DNA from: Aurantimonas aggregata
GTDB taxonomy: Bacteria > Pseudomonadota > Alphaproteobacteria > Rhizobiales > Rhizobiaceae
DNA: 64,000 nt
Reading direction: 5' to 3'
NCBI RefSeq assembly: GCF_010500835.1
Contig: NZ_JAAAMJ010000002.1
Coordinates: forward strand, 62,001-126,000
Below are positions 1 through 7,400 of the stretch, piece by piece; position 1 is the stretch's first letter, and the number at the start of each line of letters is the position of its first letter. The position numbers were made by a program, and so were the translations under genes. The notes below the pieces were generated by a model. That model had not been told where the DNA came from. It worked only from the letters and a program-made list of their open reading frames with translations, and searched no databases.

Positions 1-618
1 CACCGCCCGCTCGCCGTCGCAGATGCAGAAGAGGCTCGCCTCCTCGCCTTCGAGAAACGCCTCGACCACGAGTTCGGCACCGGCCGCGCCGAACTCGCCG
101 GCAAAGCAGGCGTCGATGGCCTTCAGCGCCTCGTCGCGGGTCATCGCCACGGTGACGCCTTTGCCGGCGGCCAACCCGTCCGCCTTGATGACGACCGGAA
201 CGCCGCCCGCCTCGACATATTCGCGGGCGCTTGCCGCATCGGTGAAGCGCCGGTAGCGGGCAGTCGGGATATCGTGCCGGGCGCAGAGATCCTTGGTGAA
301 GCCCTTGGAGCCCTCCAGCTGCGCCGCGGCGGCTGACGGCCCGAACACGGGAACGCCCGCCTCGGCCAGTGCGTCGGCAAGGCCCGCCACCAGCGGCGCT
401 TCCGGTCCGACGACGACGAGACCGATGTCGTGATCGCGGCAGAAGCCGGCGACCGCGGCGTGGTCGGCGATATCGAGGGAGACGAGGCTGGCGTGTTCGG
501 CGATCCCCGGATTGCCGGGCGCTGCATGCAGCGTTCCCAGCTCCGGCGACTGCGCGAGCTTCCACGCCAGGGCGTGTTCGCGGCCGCCCGAGCCCACCAG
601 CAGCACGTTGATCGCCAT
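1..618 (-). CDS. purD: Phosphoribosylamine--glycine ligase, 5' part (runs off the window)
   Basis: PurD joins glycine to 5-phosphoribosylamine with ATP, the second step of purine synthesis in the cytosol. The 206 codons present begin [18 protein letters not shown], the typical GARS N-terminal domain with its glycine-rich loop, and continue into the ATP-grasp domain ([10 protein letters not shown], then [13 protein letters not shown]). The rest lies beyond base 1, so the C-terminus cannot be judged. The ATG at 618 is chosen because it places the [11 protein letters not shown] motif right at the N-terminus, as in the family. It is divergent from ubiA across about 150 bases. No frame damage is seen in the part present. 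Confidence 0.93.
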   Translation of the reverse strand, partial: MAINVLLVGSGGREHALAWKLAQSPELGTLHAAPGNPGIAEHASLVSLDIADHAAVAGFCRDHDIGLVVVGPEAPLVAGLADALAEAGVPVFGPSAAAAQLEGSKGFTKDLCARHDIPTARYRRFTDAASAREYVEAGGVPVVIKADGLAAGKGVTVAMTRDEALKAIDACFAGEFGAAGAELVVEAFLEGEEASLFCICDGERAV

Positions 619-771
619 GTCTTCTCCGATTCGACGCACCGCCGGCAGAGGAACCGGCTGCAGGCGGTTACCGTCGCAATGCCGGAAAGGTCAAGGCGAC
701 CGGCGGCGGCACAACAGGTGAAATTCGGCGAAAAGCCTTGACTGCGGCTCTTGTGCAATCACTCTCTCGCC

Positions 772-1779
772 ATGTCGAATCTCAAGACCGGCCTCGCCGA
801 CCGCACCGACCGCGTTGCAGACGCGCCATCGGATAACTGGGTCTATCGCACCCTGCCCCGCGGTGTCTGGCCCTACGCACAACTCGCCCGCTGGGACCGC
901 CCTATCGGCTGGCAGCTGCTGCTGTGGCCATGCTGGTGGGCGGCAGCGCTGGCGCCGCAGGCAGTCGCGCCGAGTTCGGTGCATCTCGGCCTGCCGAGCC
1001 TCTGGCAGCTCTTCCTGTTCCTCGTCGGTGCGATCGCCATGCGGGGCGCCGGCTGCACCTACAACGATCTCGTCGACCAGAAGATCGACGACATGGTGGC
1101 GCGGACCCGCTCGCGCCCGCTGCCGTCCGGCCGCGTGTCACGCTCGCAGGCGAAGATGTTCCTCGTCGCCCAGGCGCTGGTCGGCTTCCTGGTGCTGATC
1201 CAGTTCAACGTCTTCTCGGTGCTGCTTGGGATCGCCTCGCTCGGCGTCGTCGCGATCTACCCGTTCCTCAAGCGCTTCACCGACTGGCCGCAGCTGGGGC
1301 TGGGCTTTGCCTTCTCCTGGGGCGCGCTGATGGGATGGGCGGGCTACTGGGGCGAACTCGCGCCCGGCGCGCTGCTTCTCTACGCCGGCTCCATCCTGTG
1401 GACGATCGGCTACGACACGATCTACGCGCACCAGGACAAGGAAGACGACGCGCTTGTCGGCGTGCGCTCAACGGCGCGCCTGTTCGGCAGCCGCACCAAG
1501 CCGGCGCTGGTGGTGCTGTATGCCGCAACGATTGGGCTGTTTCTCGCCGCCTTCGCGACGACGGGCAACGGGATGGGCGGTGGCCCGGCATGGCCGGCCT
1601 ATGCGGGCCTTGCCATCGGTGCCGCGCAGATGGGCTGGCAGATCCGCACGCTCGACATCGACGACCCCGACCAGTGCCTGAAGCTGTTCAAGTCGAACAC
1701 GCTGTTCGGCTGGATCGTGTTCTTCGGCCTGATCTTCTCGGCGCTCTGGGCGCTGTCGTTCCCCGTGACGGGCGGCTGA
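772..1779 (+). CDS. ubiA: 4-hydroxybenzoate octa/decaprenyltransferase
   Basis: UbiA attaches the polyprenyl tail to 4-hydroxybenzoate in ubiquinone synthesis, in the inner membrane. The product of about 335 residues has many hydrophobic helices and both Asp-rich motifs of the family: YNDLVDQKID in the first third and YDTIYAHQDKEDD in the middle, which bind Mg-prenyl diphosphate. A TTG at 751 in the same frame is possible, but the ATG at 772 gives the usual N-terminus. It converges on the DUF6101 gene with a gap of only 22 bases. The polyprenyl donor would come from ispB in this same window. Confidence 0.93.
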   Translation: MSNLKTGLADRTDRVADAPSDNWVYRTLPRGVWPYAQLARWDRPIGWQLLLWPCWWAAALAPQAVAPSSVHLGLPSLWQLFLFLVGAIAMRGAGCTYNDLVDQKIDDMVARTRSRPLPSGRVSRSQAKMFLVAQALVGFLVLIQFNVFSVLLGIASLGVVAIYPFLKRFTDWPQLGLGFAFSWGALMGWAGYWGELAPGALLLYAGSILWTIGYDTIYAHQDKEDDALVGVRSTARLFGSRTKPALVVLYAATIGLFLAAFATTGNGMGGGPAWPAYAGLAIGAAQMGWQIRTLDIDDPDQCLKLFKSNTLFGWIVFFGLIFSALWALSFPVTGG

Positions 1780-1801
1780 CGCCAGGCGCCAGCCGTTCCG
1801 G

Positions 1802-2377
1802 TCAGCTGCGGGCGATGATTTCCTCGCCGGCGACGACCATGCGCATGCCGAGACCGCCGGGCTTGCGACGGGCCAGGAAACGCGGCCGGCGCTGGCGGTT
1901 GGCGGAGCGGCGGCGCGGCGCCGGCTGGGCCGCCTTGATGGCGCCGAGCGTGTCCTCGAGCGCGCAGATCGTGCCGTCGGCCTCGACCATCAGCATCGGC
2001 AGGCCGAACAGCTCGGACCAGCCGCGCCAGTCGGCGGCGACGTCGTAGAGATCGCTGGCGACCAGCAGCGGCACCGTGCAGCGCGGGTCGTCATGGTGGA
2101 GTTCGAGCGTCACCGTCACCTCACCTTCCGCAGTCTCCATGGCGCGGGCTGCCACGCCGCGGAAGGCGCGGGCCGGCAGCGCGATCGATACCGGCAGGCC
2201 GGAGCCGCCGAGCTTGCGGCGGATCACCGCGCCGCGCCTGTCGACGCGGCAGACGATGACCTCGCCATCCTCGATGATCTCGACCGTCTGACGGCGATCG
2301 CAGGCGGCCGGATCGAGCCGGACCGGAAGCGTCGCCCAGACGGGCCTCACTGCTGCATCGAACGGAGCGGTATTCAT
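1802..2377 (-). CDS. DUF6101 family protein, function unknown
   Basis: A soluble 191-residue protein with no signal peptide or membrane segment. It begins MNTAPFDAAVRPVWATLPVRLDP, and its body resembles the DUF6101 proteins found almost only in Hyphomicrobiales. The last 45 residues are very rich in arginine and proline (a run of ARRKP/RRRS-like segments), suggesting nucleic acid or membrane-surface contact, but that is inference. It stands alone between ubiA (convergent) and the FAD oxidase (upstream, same strand, 171-base gap). The family name is recalled from general similarity and no biochemical role is known to me. Confidence 0.7.
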   Translation of the reverse strand: MNTAPFDAAVRPVWATLPVRLDPAACDRRQTVEIIEDGEVIVCRVDRRGAVIRRKLGGSGLPVSIALPARAFRGVAARAMETAEGEVTVTLELHHDDPRCTVPLLVASDLYDVAADWRGWSELFGLPMLMVEADGTICALEDTLGAIKAAQPAPRRRSANRQRRPRFLARRKPGGLGMRMVVAGEEIIARS

Positions 2378-2548
2378 GTGTTGACGCCTCTGTCTCTCCT
2401 GAGAGCCGACGGCTCTCCCTGCGGCCGATGTGATCCCGGCCTTGCTTATGGAGACAGTAGCTGCGGCGTCTTGCGGCCCCGCTAAGAAAGTCAGTTAAGT
2501 CTTCATGACCCGCAAGAAGGGTTAGCAAGGATAAAACTTGAATCAAGT

Positions 2549-3976
2549 CTAAACCAGCTTTCCCGGGTTTAAGATATCGTCAGGATCGAAGGCCGCCTTG
2601 ATGCGCCGCATCAGCTCGATCTCGGGGCCCCGCTTGCTTGCGGCGAGTTCGTCGCGCTTCAGCTGGCCGATGCCGTGCTCGGCGGAGAAGGTGCCGTCCA
2701 TCGACGCGACGATGCCGTGGACGATGACGTTCATCTCGTGCCAGCGCGCCAGGAAGGCGGCGGTGTCGGCGCCGACGGGCTGGGAGATGTTGTAGTGGAT
2801 GTTGCCGTCGCCGAGATGGCCGAAGGCCACCACGCGCGCCCCCGGCATCGCCTCGGCCACGGCGCGATCGGCCTTCGCCAGGAATTCCGGGACCAGCGCC
2901 ACGGGCACGGCGACGTCGTGCTTGATCGAGCCGCCTTCCGGCTTCTGCGCCCAGCTCAGCTCCTCGCGCATCGCCCAGAAGGCATTGGCCTCCGCCAGCG
3001 ACTTCGCCGGCACGGCATCGTCGACGACTCCCGCCTCGAAGCCCTCGGTCAGCACTGCCTCGAGCGTGTCGCGCGCGTCCTCGGCCGAACGGCTGGAGCT
3101 GATCTCGATCAGGACGTACCAGGCATGCGGCGTCTGCAGCGGGTCGCGCGCGCCCTGCCTGTGGCGAAGGGTGAATTCCATGCCGATCCGCGGCATCAGC
3201 TCGAAGGCCGAAAGCTGCGGCCCGGCGAGGCGTTCGGCATGGCGCAGCAGCTGCAGGGCCGCTTCCGGCGAGGCGAGGCCGACATAGGCGACCTCGCGGC
3301 CGGCGGGCTTCGGGAACAGCTTCAGGACGGCCGCGGTGATGATGCCAAGCGTGCCCTCCCCGCCGATGAAGAGATGGCGCAGATCGTAGCCGCGATTGTC
3401 CTTCTTCAACCGGCGCAGGCCATGGAAGATCTCGCCCGACGCCAGCACCGCCTCGACGCCGAGGCAGAGGTCGCGGGAATTGCCGTAGGCGAGCACGCCC
3501 GTGCCGCCGGCATTGGAGGAGAGGTTGCCGCCGATCTGGCAGCTGCCCTCGGAGCCGAGCGACAGCGGGAAGAACAGCCCGGCCGCGTCCGCCGCCTCCT
3601 GCACGCGCTTCAGGACGACGCCGGCCTCGACCGTCAGCGTCCGGCCCACGGGATCGACCGCCCGCACCTTGTCCATCCGCGAAAGCGAGACGACGATCTC
3701 GCGGGGCGAGCGGGGCGACTGGCCGCCGACGAGGCCGGTATTGCCGCCCTGCGGCACGATGGTGGTGCGGGTCTCGCTGGCGAGGCGCATGATCGCGGCG
3801 ACCTCGTCGGTGCTGCCCGGCCGCAGCACCATGCCGGTGCGGCCGTGGAAGAGGTCGCGCGGCTCGTGCAGATAGGGCTCGACGAGGTCCGGATCGGTGA
3901 GCGCGTTGCGTTCGCCGACGATCGCGGCGAAGCGGGCGAGAAGGTCGGCGGGGAGCGGCGTGTCGATCATATCCAT
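2549..3976 (-). CDS. FAD-linked oxidase, D-2-hydroxyacid/D-2-hydroxyglutarate dehydrogenase type (GlcD family)
   Basis: About 475 residues, with an FAD_binding_4 (PCMH) domain in the first 240 residues (PQGGNTGLVGG, then GSCQIGGNLSSNAGG and GEGTLGIITAAVLKL) and an FAD-oxidase C domain ending in GEHGIGQLKRDEL and DPDDILNPGKLV. Such flavoproteins oxidise D-lactate, glycolate or D-2-hydroxyglutarate and pass electrons to ETF or quinone. The GEHGIG/DPDDILNPGK signature fits the D-2-hydroxyglutarate or D-lactate branch, but substrate cannot be read from sequence. The open frame extends upstream to 4327 through the neighbouring gene; the ATG at 3976 (or 3970) is preferred because it avoids that overlap. 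It is 61 bases downstream of the Sua5 gene and probably co-transcribed with it. Confidence 0.85.
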   Translation of the reverse strand: MDMIDTPLPADLLARFAAIVGERNALTDPDLVEPYLHEPRDLFHGRTGMVLRPGSTDEVAAIMRLASETRTTIVPQGGNTGLVGGQSPRSPREIVVSLSRMDKVRAVDPVGRTLTVEAGVVLKRVQEAADAAGLFFPLSLGSEGSCQIGGNLSSNAGGTGVLAYGNSRDLCLGVEAVLASGEIFHGLRRLKKDNRGYDLRHLFIGGEGTLGIITAAVLKLFPKPAGREVAYVGLASPEAALQLLRHAERLAGPQLSAFELMPRIGMEFTLRHRQGARDPLQTPHAWYVLIEISSSRSAEDARDTLEAVLTEGFEAGVVDDAVPAKSLAEANAFWAMREELSWAQKPEGGSIKHDVAVPVALVPEFLAKADRAVAEAMPGARVVAFGHLGDGNIHYNISQPVGADTAAFLARWHEMNVIVHGIVASMDGTFSAEHGIGQLKRDELAASKRGPEIELMRRIKAAFDPDDILNPGKLV

Positions 3977-4037
3977 GACCTGCCAGATAGGCGGCGGCGA
4001 CACCGGAGTCGAGGCGAAACGCCTATGGTCTGGGCGC

Positions 4038-5012
4038 TCAGATTTCCGGACGCGGCGCCGCGGCGCGGCGGAGCCGGTCGTTGATCGCCTCGCCGAGTCC
4101 ATCGTGCGGGATCGGCGCGACGGCGATCCGCGCGATCTCCGGTGCGTCGAAGGCTGCAAGCGCCGCAAAGAGATTGCTGGCCGCCTCCGCCAGGCTGCCG
4201 GCGGGGCTGAGATTGACGACGCCGGCGGCGGCTTCCTCCCCCGGGACGAGACCCGCTCCGAAGGCGATGAGGTATTCACCCGGCTCGACGTTCGTTGCAT
4301 CGAGGCGGACACGGCCGGCTGGCGCATAATGCGAGGTCATCTGGCCGGGTGCCGACAAGGCCGCGTCGGGAGCCGGGTCGACGACGGGTAATCCGGTCGC
4401 GGCGGCAAGCGCCGCCCGGTCGATGCCGCCGGCGCGCAGCAGCACCAGCCGGTCCCGCTCAGGCCGGACGATGGTGGATTCCAGGCCGACCGAGGACGGC
4501 CCGCCGTCGAGGATCAACGGAATGCGGCCGCCGAGCCCGCGCAGCACCTGTTCCGCGCTGGTCGGACTGACGCGACCGGAGGGATTGGCGCTGGGGGCCG
4601 CCAGCGGGCGCCCGAGCGCCTCGGCGAGACGCCCGACGACGCCTTTCGGGGCGCGAATGGCCACCGTCGAAAGGCCCGCCGTGGCCAGCGGATGCACGGG
4701 TGAGTCCGATCGAAGCGGCAGAACCAGCGTCAGCGGGCCCGGCCAGAACGCCTCAGCCAGCCGTTCGGCGACGGAACCAACTTCGGCAAGGCGCCCGGCC
4801 ATCGCGAGGCCGGGTACATGGCAGATCAGCGGATTGAAGCGCGGCCGCCCCTTGGCCGCGAAGATCGCCGCGACAGCCGTGCCGTTGGTGGCGTCGGCGG
4901 CAAGCCCGTAAACGGTCTCGGTCGGCAGCGCGATGGCGGCGCCAGCCTCCAGCAGGGCCAGGGCACGCGGTTCGGCGTCAGCCGCCGTGACAGGGATGAG
5001 ATCGGTCTGCAC
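4038..5012 (-). CDS. L-threonylcarbamoyladenylate synthase, Sua5 type
   Basis: Makes threonylcarbamoyl-AMP from threonine, bicarbonate and ATP for the universal t6A37 tRNA modification. Residues 10-200 form the YrdC domain, with PTETVYGLAADA, RPRFNPLICH and SANPSG motifs that line the nucleotide and threonine sites. The remaining 120 residues form the C-terminal Sua5 domain, so this is the long Sua5 form and not the short TsaC (324 residues against about 190). The start codon is GTG at 5012. The FAD oxidase follows on the same strand. Complete and unremarkable otherwise. Confidence 0.93.
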   Translation of the reverse strand: MQTDLIPVTAADAEPRALALLEAGAAIALPTETVYGLAADATNGTAVAAIFAAKGRPRFNPLICHVPGLAMAGRLAEVGSVAERLAEAFWPGPLTLVLPLRSDSPVHPLATAGLSTVAIRAPKGVVGRLAEALGRPLAAPSANPSGRVSPTSAEQVLRGLGGRIPLILDGGPSSVGLESTIVRPERDRLVLLRAGGIDRAALAAATGLPVVDPAPDAALSAPGQMTSHYAPAGRVRLDATNVEPGEYLIAFGAGLVPGEEAAAGVVNLSPAGSLAEAASNLFAALAAFDAPEIARIAVAPIPHDGLGEAINDRLRRAAAPRPEI

Positions 5013-5083
5013 GCGAGGGAGATCGCAGAAGACGCCGTGGAAGGAAAGCGGAAAGCGGCGTTTGCCGCCATCGCGTGCCGGTC

Positions 5084-6598
5084 CTAGCGGGTTGCCGCGA
5101 AGGCGCCGAGGATGCGCTGGTCGGGCAGCGCCAGTTCGGCGTAGCGCCCGGAGCCGGTCACGACGCGCGGGCCACGGGGAGAGGTGTCACCACCGAACTG
5201 CGAGAGGATTCGGGCGGGCATCGGCAGGGCGCCGGCCTTCTGGGCTGCCGTCGCGGCCTTCACGACCTCGACGAAGCGCGAGCGCGGCGTATCGGTGCGA
5301 AGGGAAGCTTCCTCGTCCGACGCAGCGGCTTCCGGCATGGTGGCGGCATCGGCGCTACCGATGAACAGCCGGTCGACTTCTTCGGCGGCGATGGCGATCG
5401 CCGAGCGCAGCGTGCCGATATGGTCCTGCAGCTTGCGGGCGGCTTCCTGCGACAGGCTGGCAGTGCCTTCGACCGCCTGCGGCGCGCTGGCGGCGACGGA
5501 TACGGCCCCGGCGGCACCGCCCTGCTGTTCCTGGCGGGCGACGTCCGCGAGCATCTTCAGCGGGTCGAGGCCGACATGGTGCGCGGCGGGAGCGTAGGCG
5601 GCGGCGAGCGTGCCCGGCAGCGGCGCCTCGGGCACCCGGCGCGCCGGCTCCGGCAGATGCGGACCCTTCGGCTCGGTGATGCCGGCAACTGCCGCCTTGG
5701 TCTTCTCGTCGACCGAGGCGATCAGCATCGCGGGGTCTTCCTCGGCGGGCTTCGTCTCGATCAGCTCGTCGAACGGCCACGCCTTGCGCAGCTCGGCCAC
5801 GTCCATCGAGGCGACGTTGACGTCGATGTCGGTCTTGGCGCCCTGCACCCGGTAAGGGCAGCTGCGGGTATTGCAGTTGTGCATCGAGGAGAACTGCCAG
5901 AGCGCGTAGCTCGGCCACGTCTCCTCGGGGAACTTGCCGGTGATGTCCTCGCGGTAGCGGGCGTACCAGAGCGGCAGGCGCGACAGCAGCGGGTATTCAG
6001 CCTTGTTCTTGGAGATGTATTCGGCGGTGTTGCCGTTGGTGTAGAGGACCGGGTAGCGGCCGGTGCGGATCTTCACCTGGTCGGCGAAGATCTCGGCGTC
6101 CGACAGGGTCATCCACTCGTCGGAAATGTCCTCGATGTCGAGGGCGATCAGGTCATCTTCGGCCGGCTCGGCGAAATCGACGAAATGGTCAGCCTGCGCG
6201 CGCGGATTGCCGGGCCGGGCCAGATGATAGGCGCCCCAGAGCAGCCCCTTCATCTTCGCCATCTCGCGGCGCGTCATGTAGAGTTCCTTGGTGACGGAAT
6301 ATTTCCACCACCGGTTCTTGCAGAGCTTGTAGGCGTCGTTGTCGACCTTGCCGCAGTTCCATTCCGGCGGCAGGCCGTCTGACGCCTTGTTGATGAAGCC
6401 GGCGATCCGCTTGTCGGACGACAGTTCCTGCCAGTTGATCGGATTGAATTCGTAGGCGTCGATGACGAGGGCCTTGTCCTCGGACTTCCAGGGAGCGTTC
6501 CACGCGGCCGCGGCCGGTGTCGCCAGAAGGACCGTGCCGGCAGCGATGGCACAGGCGAGATTCAGGGCGGCCGCCAAAGCGGCGCTCAGTGTCGTCAT
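5084..6598 (-). CDS. Exported glycoside hydrolase family 25 (lysozyme-like muramidase)
   Basis: A 504-residue protein with a signal peptide (hydrophobic residues 5-32 ending ATPAAAA), followed by a GH25 domain at about residues 40-300. It shows the GH25 barrel pattern: ALVIDAYEFN near the first strand, GAYHLARPG, the acidic LIALDIEDI strand carrying the catalytic Asp/Glu pair, YPVLYTNGN, and YALWQFSS followed by DIDVN. The family cleaves the beta-1,4 bond between MurNAc and GlcNAc. The last 200 residues are low-complexity Ala/Pro-rich sequence with no known domain. It could remodel the cell's own wall or attack others; it is not in a phage context. The neighbouring 800 bases upstream are non-coding. 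Confidence 0.82.
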   Translation of the reverse strand: MTTLSAALAAALNLACAIAAGTVLLATPAAAAWNAPWKSEDKALVIDAYEFNPINWQELSSDKRIAGFINKASDGLPPEWNCGKVDNDAYKLCKNRWWKYSVTKELYMTRREMAKMKGLLWGAYHLARPGNPRAQADHFVDFAEPAEDDLIALDIEDISDEWMTLSDAEIFADQVKIRTGRYPVLYTNGNTAEYISKNKAEYPLLSRLPLWYARYREDITGKFPEETWPSYALWQFSSMHNCNTRSCPYRVQGAKTDIDVNVASMDVAELRKAWPFDELIETKPAEEDPAMLIASVDEKTKAAVAGITEPKGPHLPEPARRVPEAPLPGTLAAAYAPAAHHVGLDPLKMLADVARQEQQGGAAGAVSVAASAPQAVEGTASLSQEAARKLQDHIGTLRSAIAIAAEEVDRLFIGSADAATMPEAAASDEEASLRTDTPRSRFVEVVKAATAAQKAGALPMPARILSQFGGDTSPRGPRVVTGSGRYAELALPDQRILGAFAATR

Positions 6599-7016
6599 TC
6601 GGTGGTTTCCCCTCGAAGTCGCTCGCAGTCTTCATGCATGCCGGGCGGCGGTCCCCAGAGCCGAAGCTCCAACTGCCCCAAGCGGCTATGCCCTTACGTC
6701 TCACACCGAAATCAGGCAGGTTCCGGGCGCTTCAATCACAAAATGTTACAGTCGCTGCCAGATATTTCGGCAGGGCATTCGGATTGCGTAGAATTTGACA
6801 CAATCCGACGATTTCGCACAGGTTTTGGTGAAGAAAGGGTTAATGCGGCTGGGATTCGTGGCTTTTCGGCATCTCCAGCGGTCAGTGGGGCGCGAAGCCC
6901 GCCCCTGCGCCACGGTCGTCCTGATGGGAGGCCGAGGCCTGTGACAGCTGAATTGGCCCTGCCGATTGCGGTCGGGTTCGCTTCGACAACCACCGCACCG
7001 CCGGTCAGCGCCCCAT

Positions 7017-7046
7017 GGATCCTCGGGACGGGGCCCGAGGAAGACG
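7017..7046. repeat. Interspersed palindromic unit (GGATCCTCGGG...CCCGAGGA type)
   Basis: A short imperfect palindrome built on CCTCGGG and CCCGAGG. The same unit occurs in the opposite orientation at 7128-7158 and again at 39938-39961. Units of this kind are common in intergenic DNA of Hyphomicrobiales. No coding role is seen. Confidence 0.75.
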
Positions 7047-7127
7047 ATCGCGGCTATGGGGGACGGGCCATCTCCGGCCGCGGTGCCTGCATCGAGGACC
7101 CCGCACGCACAGTGAACCCATGAACGG

Positions 7128-7247
7128 CGTCATCCTCGGGCCCGTCCCGAGGATCCAGTCCGAGCGGTCTCAGGACGGCAGCGACACTTCTGCCGCGCGC
7201 GGCAGCGTCTGCCAAGAGGAATGGGTCCTCGGGTCAAGCCCGGGGAT
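7128..7247. repeat. Composite 120-base palindromic repeat
   Basis: Begins with a CATCCTCGGG...CCCGAGGATCC unit (7131-7155) and ends with a related GGTCCTCGGGTCAAGCCCGGGGAT unit (7224-7247), with an inner GC-rich dyad around 7171-7212 (GGCAGCG on one side, CGCGGCAGCG on the other). The whole can fold into a branched hairpin. It looks like a mosaic intergenic element and not a gene. Confidence 0.65.
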
Positions 7248-7400
7248 AACGCGCGGTGGTGGCGATAGCGGGTCGACCGTCCACCCGTTGAGCCGAGACG
7301 CAGCCGCATGGCCTCGGTGGCACTGCCGGGATCGCGGCCGCGCGCTGGCCGAGGCGGCTGCCCGCACCGCCAGGTGCGCGGACACCTCAACTTACCCCGC

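Larger units (their letters stand above)
6599..7400. other. 800-base non-coding region with repeats
   Basis: No convincing gene lies here; the open frames found have no recognisable product and poor codon character. The first half is less GC-rich than its surroundings (for example around 6720-6840) and should hold the promoter of the GH25 gene. The second half carries palindromic repeat units at 7017-7046 and 7128-7247 (listed separately). It ends at the glyS stop codon. Confidence 0.7.

Noticed and set aside
2536-2548. ACTTGA-A-TCAAGT palindrome next to the FAD oxidase stop as a terminator
   Set aside because: The stem is too short for its one- to three-base loop and there is no real T-run.
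2675-4084. A 469-codon open frame on the plus strand
   Set aside because: It is antisense to the FAD-linked oxidase gene; its Arg/Ala/Gly-rich sequence is a by-product of high GC and matches no family.
6736-6993. An 85-codon open frame in the gap upstream of the GH25 gene
   Set aside because: No ribosome site, no family resemblance and no conserved-looking pattern; more likely chance.
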